41,067 nt of DNA, from positions 1 through 41,067 of the forward strand of contig DAOUQK010000003.1 of the NCBI GenBank assembly GCA_030625695.1. The letters are read 5' to 3'. Positions 40,740 to 41,067 of this stretch are shown here, one piece after another. The notes under the pieces are model-generated. The model ran no database searches. It was not told the origin of the DNA and saw only the letters and a list, made by a program, of their open reading frames with translations. How positions within the stretch are numbered: the first letter of the stretch is position 1; every line of letters begins with the position of its first letter. Made by a program: the position numbers and the translations under genes. The stretch comes from Paracoccaceae bacterium. Its GTDB lineage: Bacteria; Pseudomonadota; Alphaproteobacteria; Rhodobacterales; Rhodobacteraceae.

Positions 40740-41067
40740 GTACACCGCAAGGCTGGGACAGCATCCTCGACCCGGGCGAGGAAATCCTCTGGCAAGGCCG
40801 CCCCGACGGCGCTGTCACCCTGCGCCCCCGCAACATCATGATGCTGATTTTTGGGTTGTTCTTTGCCGGCTTTGCGCTGTTCTGGATGGTCATGGCGGCG
40901 CAGTCAGGCGGCGGTGTCTGGATGTTCGGCCTGATCCATTTCTCAGTCGGCGCGGGCATCGTCTTTTCCGCCCTGTTCTGGGGCACTTTCAAACGGCGGC
41001 GCAGCTGGTACACGCTGACCAATAACCGTGCCATCATCGCCTCGGACCTGCCAATCATCGGCAAACG
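40736..41067 (+). CDS. Membrane protein of unknown function (cut by the window edge)
   Basis: The first 110 residues are visible. DPGEEILWQGRPDG at the start resembles the entry to bacterial PH-like (YdbT/DUF304-type) domains. Two membrane segments follow (MMLIFGLFFAGFALFWMVM and WMFGLIHFSVGAGIVFSALF) and then the PH-like start SWYTLTNNRAIIAS. The match is from memory of the family pattern, so the call is tentative. It overlaps the previous gene as ATGA and is the fourth gene of the pyrB run. Confidence 0.7.
   Translation, partial: MSTPQGWDSILDPGEEILWQGRPDGAVTLRPRNIMMLIFGLFFAGFALFWMVMAAQSGGGVWMFGLIHFSVGAGIVFSALFWGTFKRRRSWYTLTNNRAIIASDLPIIGK

Noticed and set aside
1-41067. tRNA, rRNA and CRISPR features
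   Set aside because: I looked for T-loop motifs, rRNA-like conserved blocks and regularly spaced repeats and saw none.

Overview
The window looks like a chromosomal segment of a marine-type alphaproteobacterium of the Rhodobacterales (Roseobacter group). This rests on four things: fairly GC-rich coding sequence, the taurine/sulfoacetaldehyde genes next to soeABC-type sulfite dehydrogenase genes, the gene order uvrC-pgsA-moaD-moaE, and clade-typical intergenic motifs. I saw no rRNA, tRNA, CRISPR array, prophage or intact transposase. Both edges cut genes: a lytic transglycosylase on the left and a membrane protein downstream of pyrB on the right.

Layout. 1-2370: partial slt and divergent dapA. 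2436-12631: a sulfonate module made of soeABC (sulfite dehydrogenase), a short citrate synthase, pta, xsc and the regulator tauR, with two TauR-like operator repeats in front of tauR. 12814-15536: a class III cyclase/TPR protein converging on a DMT transporter. 15714-19541: a CoxG-like protein, a short remnant of an ABC ATPase gene, two divergent genes for exported proteins of unknown function, then an S49 peptidase, a small zinc-ribbon protein and a Ca/Na exchanger. 20023-23483: uvrC, pgsA, moaD, moaE. 23486-27018: a coiled-coil membrane protein, an OmpA/BON protein and ubiA. 26968-30511: rsmE, a GNAT protein, a membrane protein and gshA. 30758-36670: an efflux operon (membrane-fusion protein, RND pump, medium-chain dehydrogenase) on the minus strand. 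36784-38664: udg, phosphoesterase and moaB on the minus strand. 38822-end: pyrB and three overlapping membrane-protein genes.

How it works together. Xsc turns sulfoacetaldehyde plus phosphate into acetyl phosphate and sulfite. Pta makes acetyl-CoA from acetyl phosphate, the citrate synthase can feed this into the TCA cycle, and SoeABC oxidises the toxic sulfite on the cytoplasmic side of the membrane. SoeA needs a molybdopterin cofactor, and moaB, moaD and moaE also lie in the window. The steps that make sulfoacetaldehyde (taurine uptake and transamination) are not here.

The most notable non-coding signals are these. Two copies of a 116-bp MITE-like element sit on TA dinucleotides; one supplies the moaD stop codon and the other lies between tauR and xsc. 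Two REP/BIME-type palindrome pairs have GTAG heads, one of them between an apparent duplicate of the uvrC start. A terminator-like block is shared downstream of tauR and gshA. A citrate synthase/pta divergent gene pair has start codons only 18 bp apart.
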